Below, piece after piece: positions 12,278-23,655 of a stretch of 64,000 bases of DNA; position 1 is the stretch's first letter, and each line of letters starts with the position of its first letter. Below the pieces are notes generated by a model. That model searched no databases and was not told the DNA's origin. It was given only the letters and a program-made list of their open reading frames with translations. Position numbers and translations under genes: made by a program. This DNA is from Tenrec ecaudatus. Lineage: Eukaryota > Chordata > Mammalia > Afrosoricida > Tenrecidae. The DNA is taken from positions 129,712,758 through 129,776,757 of the forward strand of contig NC_134536.1 of NCBI RefSeq assembly GCF_050624435.1, written 5' to 3'.

Positions 12278-12484
12278 ATGGGCCAGCAGTCCAGTTGGGA
12301 GGAGGCAGAGGTGGCCGGGGAGATGGGCGTGGCGGAGCGCCAGGAGCGGTCCAAGAAGTTCATGACGGAGTGTCCCAGCGGCTCACTCTTCATGCACGAG
12401 TTTAAGCGCTTCTTCAAGGTCACGGGCAATGAGGAAGCCACCCAGTATGTAGAGGGCATGCTCCGAGCCTTCGACAAGAACGGG
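12278..12484 (+). CDS. GUCA1B: GUCA1B (GCAP2), coding exon 1
   Basis: Encodes residues 1-69 of guanylate cyclase-activating protein 2, a neuronal calcium sensor of photoreceptors. At low calcium GCAP2 activates retinal membrane guanylate cyclase; at high calcium it inhibits it. The start has Gly2 for N-myristoylation. EF-hand 1 is the usual degenerate CPSG type (Cys32-Pro33). The exon ends inside the EF-hand 2 loop at aacggg|gtaagg, phase 0. Most unusual are positions 21, 24 and 25: the human protein as I recall it reads VAELQEWYKKF, but here the sequence is [11 protein letters not shown]. The near-invariant Trp-Tyr pair of the family is lost with no frameshift or stop. The assembled protein is 200 residues, the length of human GCAP2. 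The gene is convergent with GUCA1A. Confidence 0.95.
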
Positions 12485-13654
12485 GTAAGGCAGCCAGTGG
12501 GGTGAGCCAGAGCACTGTCCCTCGGGCTCCCAGCTCACCCTGGAGCAAAGGGAGCCCTTCAGTGGGAGCACCCACCCTCCACGCCCCCCACGCCTCCCCT
12601 GGCTCTTCCTCATCGTCCGACCCTCCTCTGGCTCTCACCCACCCTCTGGTCTCTCCGTTTTCCTTGGACCCTCGTCCTCAGAGTTGAAGTAGTCTGGGCA
12701 GAAGGACAGACAGTCCCCATCCTCTTGCTGTGTGTGTTTGGTGAGGTCTCTGTACTCCACAAACCTGGTTTTTTATCCCCCCTGGAGCCCCTGGCCCTCT
12801 AAATGGACAGAAAATAACACTAGCTATCTCTGAATGGCTCCTCCTTGTTGGGATCTTTCCAATGCAGACAAGGTAGATTCCTAACACACAACCGACCCCA
12901 TCCCGTCAAAGTGCTGGAGAAGGCACCTGCACTGTTACAGCCGTGGAAGAGTCCACGAACCCATTCGAGGCACGGGGCTCTTTAAGGCTTAAAGAAGCCC
13001 TGCAGTTTGAAGGGTGTGCTGGAGCCGGGAGAGGTTCAGCCCTCCAGCTAAGGGAATACATTTTGAAGACACACAGCAGGGGCTTGAACTCACAAACTGA
13101 CACCCCTCTGTAACCCACGATGTCCAGTTCTGTGCTCCTGCAATCGTGTAAACCAGGAGTGAACTACAAATACCTACTCTGTGTCCAGGTTTTGTGGGGG
13201 TGGCTTGGCCCTAGGCAACTAGTCTGGACTCCCAAATGTCTCTGAGCGGGCAGACTTCCCTGACTGGCCTTCTGAGGTCTGACCCCACCTCTGTCGCCCG
13301 GATGGCTGGCAGGCTCAGCAGCTCCAGGGCCACAGAAACCAGCTCCAGCTTTCTCCACGCGCCTTGACCCCTCCAAGGCGTCTCAGACCTTCCCTGGGAG
13401 GAGGGCCAGGAAGTGGCTTTTGTTATTCCCAACAAACTATGGGAACATGGGGCAAACGAAAATGAGTGGTCCACAGTCTGGTCTTCAAGGGTACTGTCTC
13501 TTAGCTAACTGTCCTGCCTACAAGGTAGGTATGTGTGTGGGGGGGTGTCTATATATGTGTATGTGTGTGTGTAGAGAGAGAAAATAGTTTTCCTTTGTTT
13601 TCAGGTATTGACTGCCATAGAAAAGTAAGTACATAGACGATCAAGTCCACCAGA

Positions 13655-14297
13655 ACAAAAATCCTATCATTGTGAATGAGGGGGAGTGCGGAGTGGACAC
13701 CCAAAGCCCATCTGTAGGCAACTGGACATCCCCTTACAGAAGGGTCACAAGGAAGAGATGAGCCAATCAGGGTGCAGTATAGCACCGACGAAACATACAA
13801 CTTTCCTCTAGTTTTTTAATGTTGTCCCGCCCCGACTATCATGACCCCAGTTCTACCTTATAAATCTGGCTAGACCAGAGCATGTACACTGATACAGATA
13901 AGAGATGGAAACACGGAATGCAGGACAGATCAACCCCTCAGGACCAATAATGAGAGTAGAGATACCAGGAGGGGAAGGGGGAGTAAGGGGGGAACCGATC
14001 ACAATGATCAACATATAACATCCTCCCAGGGGGACAGACAACAGAAAAATGGGTGAAGGGAGTCAGCAGTTGGTATAAAACATTTTTAAAAATTAATAAA
14101 TTATCAAGGGTTCAGAATGAAGGGAGAGTGGAGCAGGGAGGGAGGGGGGAAGTGAGCCGATACCAAGGGCTCAAGTAGAAAGACAATGTTTAGAAGATGA
14201 TGGCAACATATGTACAGATGTGCTTGACACGATGGATGGATGGATTGTGATAAGAGCTGTATGAGCCCCCTATAAGATGATTTACAAGAAGAAGAAG
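13655..14297 (+). mobile_element. LINE 3' tail
   Basis: Contains the middle block (atcattgtgaatgaggggga), the segment ctaccttataaatctggcta that is missing from the 1-939 copy, and the end gagccccctataagatgatt. 5' truncated, inside GUCA1B intron 1. Confidence 0.75.
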
Positions 14298-14544
14298 GTC
14301 AGGCCCATGGGCAGAGAGGGTTGCTGTATTGTTGGGTGCTCTCTCATGGTGACTGCACAAAGACCAAAACACCGCCTGTCCTGGGCTGTCTTGACCATCA
14401 CTGCTGGGCCTGAGCCCATTGCCGCAGCCACTGGGTCAGTTCTTACTGAAAGTCGTCCTCCTTTCTCCGACCCTCTACTGTACCCGAGCTCACTGCCCCT
14501 GAGCCCATGCGCCGCACAGCGGCCCCGGAGGCCAGTGCAGAGTG

Positions 14545-14670
14545 CCCCCGCTGCGTTTCTGAGACTGACACGCTTTACAGGAGCAGGAACTCTTGTCTTG
14601 CCCGAGATGTGGCTGGTGGTCTCAAACTGGTGACTTTGCAGGTTGCAGGCCAGTGGGTATCCATGACACC
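14545..14670 (-). mobile_element. AfroSINE-type SINE, partial
   Basis: Carries ctgagactgacacgctttac and ggtctcaaactggtgacttt. GUCA1B intron 1. Confidence 0.6.
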
Positions 14671-14825
14671 ACCACGACTCCTGTCCTTCAATAGACCACT
14701 TTAATGTTAAAAACAAACATGTCACGCTAGGACTAAGGTGAGTCTGCCCAAAGCCATGATCGTGTCAATTGCCTTATAAGCACCTCAGAGCTGGACACAG
14801 CCAGGAAGACTGAAGCAGAATGATG

Positions 14826-14916
14826 AGTTGTGTGTGTGATGTATGTATGTGTGTGCATATTATATGTATGTATAATAATATGTGTATGTGTGTATATTAT
14901 ATGTGTATGTGTGTAA
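14826..14916. repeat. Mixed TG/TA microsatellite
   Basis: Interrupted tgtatgtgtgtatattatat-type repeat in GUCA1B intron 1. Confidence 0.85.
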
Positions 14917-16020
14917 TTGGCCAAGAATATAGACCATTGAATATGGGAAGGCTTAGTACCATACACATATCAATCATCTCCCACTTGATCGAAAAGTTCC
15001 ACACAGTAACAACTTAAGACCCAAAAAGGAGTATTCAGCCTCCGGGCATAACTGTGGTCCTTATATCTTATCTCCTCAGACAGACTAGTCTGTTCCATGT
15101 GGATATTTTCCTTTTGTTAATGACTTTTTAATTTTATTTCTAAAGTTGCCCCCAAGTGGCAAGAATAGTATAAGTAATTCCCATGTCAAGTTACCCATTT
15201 GTTTATAATTTAGCCGCTTGTTTATGTGTGCCTACGGTGTATATAGTATGTGTGTGTGTAGATATGGATATACACACACGTGTCCATGTCCACATTCATC
15301 TCCCCGTAGCGATACACTGTGAAGTAAGTTGGAGACGTCCCATCCTTTGGTGGTGGTGGTGCTAAGTGCCTCTCTACCCCACACACTGCGCCATCCTCAC
15401 AAGGATACCCACACCCTTTCTTGTACCCCCTAAGTCATTCCGTGTGTGTTTCCTAAGATCAAAGATACTCTCTGAACTGGCTGACACACTGATCAAAAAG
15501 CAGGAAGTATGATCAGCTTATTAGCTAATCACATCCAGAGTTGGTCAGTTGTCCCAACCTTGTCCTTCATACTTGGGGTCTGACGACTCTTGGCGTTTAT
15601 CGACTTGCCAGACCTTGTTAGTCTCCCTTCGTGTGGAGCCTGTTCTCTCAGCCTTTCTTTGTTTACTTGACCTTGGCGTGTGGAAAGGCCAAACGGCAAT
15701 CATCTTCTAAATGTCTCTCAATTTGAGCTGGTCTAATGGCTCCTTGGGAAGAAGCTAAGATCTGTCATCTCAGAAGCCCACGGGGAAGTGCTGCTCTGTC
15801 CTCCAGGGTGGCCGTGAGTCGGGCTGGACTAGTAGCTGAGAGGAAGCTTGAGCAATGCTTCCTTGTGATGGGATTGGGCTTAGGCACTTTCACAGAAGTG
15901 ATGTCGCTTTGCCCTATGACTGGTGAGGTCAAGTTCAGCCATTTGGTTATGTAGCGTCTACCAGCTTCCTCCACTAGAAAGTTACTGTTTTCCCCTTTGT
16001 AATTAAGAGACATCTTAGAG

Positions 16021-16214
16021 CAGCGATTCTCAACCTGTGGGTCGTGACCCCTTTGGGGGGTCCAACGACCCTTTCACAGGGCTTGCCCGATTCTTCACAG
16101 TAGCAAAATGACAGTGATGAAGTAGCAATGACAATGATGTTAGGGTCGGGGGGTCACCACCCCATGAGGACCCGTATGAAAGGGTCTCGGCATGAGGAAG
16201 GCTGAGAACCGCTG
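16021..16214 (+). mobile_element. SPIN-like nonautonomous hAT transposon
   Basis: Terminal inverted repeats cagcgattctcaacctg and ctgagaaccgctg, with internal gggtcgtgacccctttg and ccctttcacaggg typical of SPIN elements. Flanked by a hAT-type 8-base duplication, tcttagag at 16013-16020 and tctttgag at 16215-16222 (7 of 8). 194 bases, no coding capacity. In GUCA1B intron 1. Confidence 0.85.
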
Positions 16215-17117
16215 TCTTTGAGGGAGTGTCCGGTGGGGGTAAATAACCCGTCACTCTTGGCCACCGCTGATGATTCTCGCCGCCAACCTCCCGCATGTGG
16301 GAGCAGCTGGCATTCTGCTGTCAAGAAAGAGCTTTCCCCAGAAGGTGGTTAGTCTCCTGTCAGGAGCACAGCCTTCCTTCTTGTCCCACCTGACGCGTCT
16401 CCCCAACAGCCTTGGCATGATCCCGGTCCCCGAGAGTCCCATTTCAGGGCGCTTAGTCCGGGATTTCTAGAGGAAGGGAAAACCAAGAGAGCCTAGCTCT
16501 CACTCATGTCCAACTGTGCAGGCCAGAGGGCGAGACTCCTCGTCTCTCGCGACCCCCTGACCGCCCTCTTCCCCGGCAGTTGTCCCATGGTGAACCCAGG
16601 CGGATGACCAGGGAGGAAGGAGAGCAGGTGGCCTTTGGGCTTCTGTGCTGCACAGCTCGCCTCGGGTCTGGGAGTGGGACACAGAGGAGGCCTCTTCGGG
16701 GAGAAGTCGCCTCCGAGCCGACCACCCCCGTCTTGAGCAGGCAGGTGCCCTTCGCTGGAGGCCTCAGTGGGTAACCGAAGCGGACAAGAGCCAGTGCCCA
16801 GCACAGGAGGTGTGTGTCAGCTGCAGTGCCCCCGGGTCTGAAGGAGCCCACGGTGAGATCACCTGTCAGGAAGGGGCCCCTCTCGGAGGATCCTGAGAGA
16901 AGGCTCGTGGTAGAGAGCGTAAGGTGTTGAGAGAGGCTGTGCTGAGACCAGATGGCTCGAGACCACAGAAGGTTCTAGAATGAGGAAGAACCCAGAGATC
17001 CGGGGAGCAGAGATTTGCTGGTGGGCCTCTTGTTTGCTTCTTGAGTTTGGGTTTATTGGTCGCTCAAGCTACACAAGCCCCCAGGCTAGTTTGCAGATGG
17101 AAATAGCTCTCTTCAAG

Positions 17118-17553
17118 AAAACATTTTTTTTAAAGATCATTTTATTGGGGACTCTTACAACTCTTGTTACAATCCATATGTTGTTGTGTCAGGCATGCTT
17201 GTGCATATGTTGCCTTCATTCATTTCTAGACATCTACTTTCTATTGAGCCCTTGGTATCAGCTCCTTATTTTTCCCTCCCTCCCTCCCGCATGCCCCCTT
17301 GTTAGATTATAAATTATTATTTTCTTATCTTACACTGACCACTGTCTCCCTCCTACCATGGTTTCTGTTGTTCTTATCCATGGAGAAGGGTGTATGGTTA
17401 TGTGTCGATCATTGTGATCGGTTCCCTCTTTCTCCCTTCTCCCCCCCCAATCCCTACCCTTCTGGTATCGCTATTCCCCCTCCTGTTCCTGGATTCCGTG
17501 TGTCGTGAGCCCCCATCTCTTATCTATACCTGTGCACATGCTCCGGTCTAGTG
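17118..17553 (-). mobile_element. LINE 3' tail, minus strand
   Basis: Read on the minus strand it ends caataaaatgatctttaaaa. 5' truncated at the cagagcatgtg block. It is inserted in GUCA1B intron 1. Confidence 0.72.
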
Positions 17554-18889
17554 GAAATAGCTCTTGAGTGTGGAAAGAACTCAAGCTCACCGCCACCGGG
17601 CCGAGGCCCACTCCTCGCGGCCCTTCAGGACAGGGCAGCACTGCCCGTGGGCTCCCAGGCCGTAACTGTTGAGGAAGGGAGCTCGTACAGCAGTGAGGAA
17701 GGGTCTGCCACTTGGCCTTGGGCAGCTTACTGCACCACGGAGTCTCGGGCTCCTCAGCCGAAGGGGGTCACTGGCCGCAGGACAGGCTGTGTGTGAAGCA
17801 GCTGGTCCTCACCTGCCTTTTGGCACGTGGTTTGTACTCACTGACTTTAAAATGAGACACAAGATAGATTCGTGGTGAGCTTAATAAACGATAACTGCGA
17901 GTGAAAACAGCACTTGAAAGGAGACCCCTGCTAAAAGGGGGGTCACCCTAAAGAGGTGAAACCCAGGACTGATGACCCTGTAGAGCCAGCAAGTGGAATG
18001 TGGCTTTGGGGTGACAGGGTGATGACGTCGGGGGAGAGTGTTTGGGAATGGAACAAACGTGTACAATTCTGCTGGACGTGGTTGAACTATGGAATTATTC
18101 ACTACATGTATTCTTCCTAATTAATAATAAATTACCAGGAGACACACATGCAGAAAGGCGTCCACTGTGTCACATAAACTCGCCAAACCATGTGCACCGA
18201 GGGACGGGCGCCCTTGCCTAGTACTCCCCGCAAGCAAGTTCTGGCTTTAAATCATTTCTAAAAACACGAGGAAATATTAAATAGTCCCTTGGGAAGTCAC
18301 ACTCATCTGCTATTTAGAATCTGTGGCTTCCTCCTTCCCCTGCCCAGTTACCTCCAAGCTCTGTCTCCCACTCTCCTGCCAGGAGGTGGGTGAGGGTAAA
18401 GGCCTGTCCTTCCGGGTAGAAGCCACCTCTAGAGAGGCCCAGCGCCTGCGCGGGGACTGGAGCCACGGTCGGTCTGTCTCCCCCCAGGTCCAGGGTGTAG
18501 AAGCCGCCCATTTGAATGTCAGGGATTTTTCCTTGTGGACACTGCTTTCTCGTCTCCTGCATACCAAAGTCAGATTGAGTCCATCTTTTTATCCACTGAT
18601 TTATAAATATTTCTGGACTCCGACTGTGAGCATACTGGGTAACCCAGTTAGGCATGGAGGAGAAACCGAAGCGATCTGAATGCCCCCCCCCCAACCTCCT
18701 CCAGGAGCTTCTTATGAGACAGTCACACAGCAGTGCCAGAGAGCGTCGTGAATGCGTGGTAGAGCTAGTGGGCACTGTGCACCAAGGAACCACTGTGGTG
18801 GAGGAGTCAGAGAAGGAAGGCTTCCTGGAGGAAGGGACCATGTGCGAGACCGTTCACCCGAGCCTTGAAGGAAGACTGTTGTTGGGAGC

Positions 18890-19065
18890 TGGTGGGCCGG
18901 GTCCAGTTCATGGTGACCCACGTGGCAGAGTACAGCTGCTCTGTAGAGTCTGCTTGGCCGTAATCTGTATGCAAACATGTCACCAGGTCTTTCTCCCACA
19001 CAACCACGGGTGGGTTCAAACTCCCAACCTTGTGGTTCAGCAGCCGAGCGCCTCATTGTCGGCAT
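18890..19065 (-). mobile_element. AfroSINE-type SINE variant in GUCA1B intron 1
   Basis: Includes gggttcaaactcccaacctt followed by gtggttcagcagccgagcgc. It uses the gcgctcggctgct variant of the tRNA-like head. Confidence 0.65.
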
Positions 19066-19251
19066 CCCAGAGGTTTCTTGGGTCATCACGGAGATGGGGA
19101 GAGGACTGGCGGGTAGAGTGCAATCTGAGCAAAGAGGCAGACGCCACATGGATCGCAAAGCAAAGGACAAGACCTGCGTGGTTTAAATAAGGCTCGTTCC
19201 TGCTCCCCAGGGAGATCTGAGGCCCCTCAGTAACTCCCACACCCGATGCAG

Positions 19252-19401
19252 GACAACACCACTGACTTCTTGGAGTACGCGGCAGCCCTGAACCTCGTGC
19301 TGAGATGCACTCTGGAGCACAAGCTGAAGTGGACCTTTAACATCTATGACAAGGACAACAACGGCTGCATCGACCGCCTGGAGCTACTGGACATTGTGGA
19401 G
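19252..19401 (+). CDS. GUCA1B: GUCA1B, coding exon 2
   Basis: Encodes residues 70-119, between ccgatgcag and gag|gtcagt, phase 0 at both ends. It completes EF-hand 2 (loop [12 protein letters not shown], residues 66-77) and carries all of EF-hand 3 ([12 protein letters not shown], residues 102-113). Loop position 8 of EF-hand 2 is Thr73, where a hydrophobic residue (Ile in human) normally packs. The metal-binding acidic residues and the final Glu77 are present. The intron before it is about 6.8 kb and holds two LINE tails, a SPIN-like element and SINEs. Confidence 0.95.
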
Positions 19402-19502
19402 GTCAGTGTCTCTGCCCATGGGTTCCAGACACCTGGAAGCCTGAGCCCTGCTGGGCTCTGAGGGCTGCCTGGGAGGAGAGCTGGTGCTTGGTGGCTGAGG
19501 GA

Positions 19503-20700
19503 TAGAGAAATCGTTGAGTGTGTTTTCCGACCACGGTGTAATTAAACTAGAAGTCAGTTACAGAAAGAAAATCCCCATCTGCTTGGGAATTAGGCAGTAT
19601 ACACTTAGACATCCCATGAATCAAAGAAATGCTCTCCCACACACGCAACCAGAAAAGTAGTTGATACTGAAGTTTGCTCTAAGTGAAACGTGCCATACCC
19701 AAACGTACAGCGTGCAGCTAAAGCAGGGTTTGCAGGGAAATTCATAGCCCTACAATTTATCTATTAGACAGTAAGGAAGACTGACAATCAAATGATCTGG
19801 GAAGCCATCTCAAGTCAATAGGGGGGGAAAAGAGTTGCAAACTTAAACCTTAAGAAAGCAGAAGGCAAACAACAGAAGCAAGGGGGGGGGGGAATCACAT
19901 CACCGTGAATGAGGGGGAGTGCGTGATGGGGACCCAATGCCCATCTGTAGACAGCTAGACATCCCTTCCAGAGGGGTAGTGGGGAGGAGATGAGTCACTC
20001 AGGGTTCAGTGTAGCAACAATGAAACTCAAAACCTGCCTCTAGTTCTTGAACTCTTCCTCCCCTCCCAATTCTCATGATCCCAATTCTACCTTGCGGACC
20101 TGGTTAGACCAGAGGATGCACAGCGGTGCAGTAGGGATCTGGAAACACAGGGAATCTAGGACGGATGAACCCCTCAGGACCAGCAGTGGGAGTGGCGACA
20201 CTGGGAGGGAAGGGGGTGTAGAAAGGGAGAACCGATCTTGGGGATCTATGTGTAACCTCCTCTCTGGGGGATGTGCAATGGGAAGGTGGGTGAGGGGAGA
20301 CACCGGGCAGTGTAAGATGGGATAAAATAATAATTTGTACACTATTAAGGGTTCAGGGGGAAGGGGGAGCGGGAAGGGAGGGGAGAAGGAAAATGAGCTG
20401 ATTCCAGGAACCCAAGTGGAAGGTGAATTTTGAGAATGACGAGGGCAACGAATGTATAAGGGTGCTTTGCTCAGTTGGTGTATGTGTGGATTGTGATAAG
20501 AGTTGTATGAGCCCCAATAAGACGATTTATTTTTAAAAAATAAGAAAGCAGAAGGAATACATTAATAAAAAGCAGAAATTCATGATCTAGAAAACAAATC
20601 CATGAGAGAGAGAGGGAAAAAGTCAACAAAATGTCAAATCACTTCTTTGAAAAGATATAAAATTAACAGACAACTAGCAAAATGGCCAAAGGAAGACGCG
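19503..20700 (+). mobile_element. Old L1 ORF2 fragment, interrupted by a younger LINE tail
   Basis: Bases 19503-19865 and 20541-20700 resemble L1 ORF2: ccgaccacggtgtaattaaa, then cagctaaagcagg, then tttgaaaagatataaaatta. The coding frame is decayed. A younger LINE tail (19866-20540) splits it. It lies in GUCA1B intron 2. Confidence 0.65.
19866..20540 (+). mobile_element. LINE 3' tail inserted in old L1
   Basis: Begins with a G-rich junction, runs through gtgaatgagggggagtgcg to gagccccaataagacgattt, and ends ttttaaaaaa. Flanked by a perfect 15-base target duplication, taagaaagcagaagg, at 19851-19865 and 20541-20555. Confidence 0.85.
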
Positions 20701-21352
20701 CACCTGGTCTACCTCAGATTCTGACACTTGTCCGTGTTAACCTGGTTCACCTCCGCACGCATATGACGATGGGAGGATTGTTAGCCCCACTGCCTCGTCG
20801 CGGTTCCGCAGGGTCGTACCCTAGGAAGTGTTGGTGCACATCTGCACCCTTGAGGCTCCCCAACACCTGAATGAGGGGGGCTCCATTCTCAGAGGACCCG
20901 CTCACATCTGTCTTTCTCTTTCCAAGGAGCACGGGGCTTTCCCATACATAGGTGGTTTCATTTGGAGAGGAAATGGGGCAAAGGAGAAGTGTGGTTCACC
21001 CTCTAGTGCAAACCCTTGTCTCTTCCATCTTTCTGCTTTGCACACACACACAGATCTACTCTTCGCTGGCTCATCCATTAGGCTCTGTCCAGCTGAGCTC
21101 TTCAATGGCAGTCCTCAATCGTCCCTTAGCAGAGCCCTTGATGCTCACAGGTGAGGCCAGGGGCTCCTCCGGGGAATGAGGCGCATGGGACTCCCGAGGG
21201 CACAGCCTTAGGACTAGTCCTCTGGTTTGGATCTGGATCCCACGGTCCTGACATGAGCAGCCTGGGGGACCAGCACTGGGAGGATTGCTGAGGGCCCGGA
21301 GTCGGGGGGCTTGCAGGGCTCCCCAGCTCTGAGGCTGAGTTTTCTCTGGCAG

Positions 21353-21470
21353 GCAATCTACAAGTTGAAGAAGGTCTGCCAGGTGGAGATGGAGGCCCAG
21401 GAGGGCCTGACGCTCACACCCGAGGAGGTGGTGGACAGGCTCTTCCTCCTGGTGGACGAGAATGGAGATG
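21353..21470 (+). CDS. GUCA1B: GUCA1B, coding exon 3
   Basis: Encodes residues 120-158 and the first base of codon 159. It runs from an acceptor ending tctggcag to a donor gtaaag, and ends within the EF-hand 4 loop (Asp154 onward, DENGDG). The stretch [18 protein letters not shown] is more diverged from human than the flanking EF-hands, as expected for a linker. Phase 1 at the 3' end matches the equivalent GUCA1A exon. Confidence 0.95.
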
Positions 21471-21679
21471 GTAAAGGAGTGGACATCGTGGTGGGAGGGC
21501 TGCCCACTGGGAAGCACCCCGTTTCTGGCTGTGTGACCTCAGCCCAGACCCTCCACCTCCCCATCGCTGGCATGCTCATCTGAGAGCTGGGGGTGGAGAG
21601 GATGGTATGAAATGACAGTGGCGTCACTGGCACATGGCATTTGTAGGAGTGACTCAAACCCCTGTGGGAGTTGCTGACA

Positions 21680-21832
21680 GAGGCCCGGTGAGTGTAACAG
21701 GAGCGCTGGAATCGGGCAGACGAGGGTGATAATTTAACCCCTTGGCACCTCAGTCTTCTCACCTGGAAAATAGGGATAATGACTGTGGTTGAGAGGAATA
21801 AGTGGGATAATACACCCAGTGCCCGCCCTTGG
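21680..21832 (+). mobile_element. MIR
   Basis: Reads ccttggcacctcagtcttct, cacctggaaaatagggataa, taagtgggataatacaccca. GUCA1B intron 3. Confidence 0.75.
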
Positions 21833-21839
21833 GGCGATC

Positions 21840-22030
21840 TCGTATCCAATTGCTAGTGAATTGATTCTGACTCATGCCCCCCTCCCCCAGTGTGTCTGAG
21901 AGGTACGATGCTCCACGGGGTTTCCATGGCTACCACCTTCCAGAGGCAGATTGCCAGGTGGGTTCCACCTGGTAACGTGTTGCTGGGAAGCCAACTGGTT
22001 AACCATTCGTGCCACCCAGGACTTGGGCTC
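21840..22030 (-). mobile_element. AfroSINE-type SINE in GUCA1B intron 3
   Basis: Tail gtgaattgattctgactcat, head ttaaccattcgtgccaccca. Follows directly after a MIR. Confidence 0.65.
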
Positions 22031-22250
22031 ATCTCCCTGTAGCTCAGTGCCCGGTCCCAAGGCTGGGTGGGGCAAAAGCTGGCTCGGAGCACATCCCCGA
22101 AGAATCTTCTAGCTCCTCGTAGCTCCACTCAGTTGACAAACTGGTTTGTGGAAGAGGTATAGGTACACCCCAGGGAGAGGAGGTTTCTCCTCCACCCACC
22201 TCCCACCCCTCCCCTCTTCCCGGATGATGTTTCTCCTGCCCGGTGCCCAG

Positions 22251-22378
22251 GCCAGCTGTCTCTGGGTGAGTTCCTGGACGGGGCCCGCCGTGACAAGTGG
22301 GTGATGAGGATGCTGCAGATGGAGGTGAACTCCAGTACCTGGATCTCTCCGCAGCGGAGGAAAAGTGCCATGTTCTGA
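22251..22378 (+). CDS. GUCA1B: GUCA1B, coding exon 4 with stop codon
   Basis: Encodes residues 159-200 and TGA. It finishes the EF-hand 4 loop (QLSLGE, with Glu165 at loop position 12) and ends with the GCAP2-specific basic tail PQRRKSAMF. Human GCAP2 ends RRKSAMF as I recall, so the C-terminus is conserved even though the EF-hand 1 region is not. The acceptor is cggtgcccag. Confidence 0.95.
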
Positions 22379-23384
22379 GGGGTCACACGAGCCCCGTGAT
22401 CCCCAGGGGCACCCCCCCAAAACCTTTCAAGACTCAAAGTTCACCCAGGTTTGCAACTAGTGCAGGGTCCCTGGTTCGGCCCCATCCTGCCCACTCTGAT
22501 CCTGGCTCAGGCCCTGCCTTTGTACGGAGGTGAGTGAGGAGTGGGGGTGGGGTAGAAATTACACCTTCCAAAGGCCCTGAGGAGTATTCATGGGGAAGAC
22601 CCTTGCCGCCTCCTTCCCACGCCTCCCCCCAGGTGTCTATAGGGGAAATGCAGCAGGTGGAGCAGTGGAGTGCGCTGAGAGGGGCTGTCTCCACTCTGGG
22701 TACTTTCAAATCACAAACCCCACCCCCAGTCTCCCCACCTTTGAATAGACTGTCCTGATCCCCAGTCCCAGACCATTGAAGAATGGCGGAACTATCTCTG
22801 GACCAGGGGAGGACAATGGGGTCCTACTGACCTGAGTTCTGGTTCTGAGTTCTTTGCGCCCAACCAGGCTGGGACCCAAGAGAGGTCACCTCTCCACCCC
22901 CTCCCCCTCGGTCACCCCCCCTGCACCGTGAACAGGCTGAACTAAAAGAACAGCAGAAGACGCTTCTCCCACGGTCTCGTGTGTCCTGGACAGAAACGAG
23001 ATCAAAACGGAGTGTGAAAATCGGTCCGTGTGAAAAGACCTCTAACACAAGCTAGCGGCGGTTTCAGGTGCACCAGCGTGCTGGACGCACTGATGGTCAC
23101 TGAACTGGCCGTGTGACGCAACACTGACCTAGCGCAGACTCACAGGACACGGAGGTCGACTGCTGCCCTCGTCATTGTTCCTGGAGCCCCCTGCTTGAAG
23201 GGCAGTGGTGAAGTCCCATCCCTGGCCCCCCACCCCGGAGTCTGAGGCCCCTCTACGACACCAACTGAAAACCAGCGTCCTGGGTCACTGTCATCCTGAG
23301 CAATGACAGGAGATGGTTCCTGGGAGGTGGGGAAGGTGGACAGATACCTTTTTATATGGATGTCTTAAAACCGATCCCAACCAC

Positions 23385-23655
23385 ATAACTGCACACACAC
23401 CCAGGGGGACAAACAACAGAAACCGTGGGTGAAGGGAGACAGCAGTTGGTGTAAGATATGAAAATAATAATTTATCATTTATCAAGGGGCCACAAAGGGA
23501 GGGAAAAAAAGAGCTGGTACCAAGGGCTCAACTAGAAAATACATGTTTAGAAAATAATGATGGCGATCTGTGTACAAATCTGCTTGATGCAATGGGTGTA
23601 CGGACTGTGATAAGAGCTGTCGGAGCCCCCAATAAGATGATCTTTTAATACAGAT
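23385..23655 (+). mobile_element. LINE 3' tail, short copy
   Basis: Carries cagggggacaaacaacagaa, then ccaagggctcaactagaaaa and the end gcccccaataagatgatctt. Lies between the convergent 3' ends of GUCA1B and GUCA1A. Confidence 0.7.

Noticed and set aside
12040-12477. 145-codon frame antisense to GUCA1B exon 1
   Set aside because: Shadow of the true coding exon on the opposite strand.
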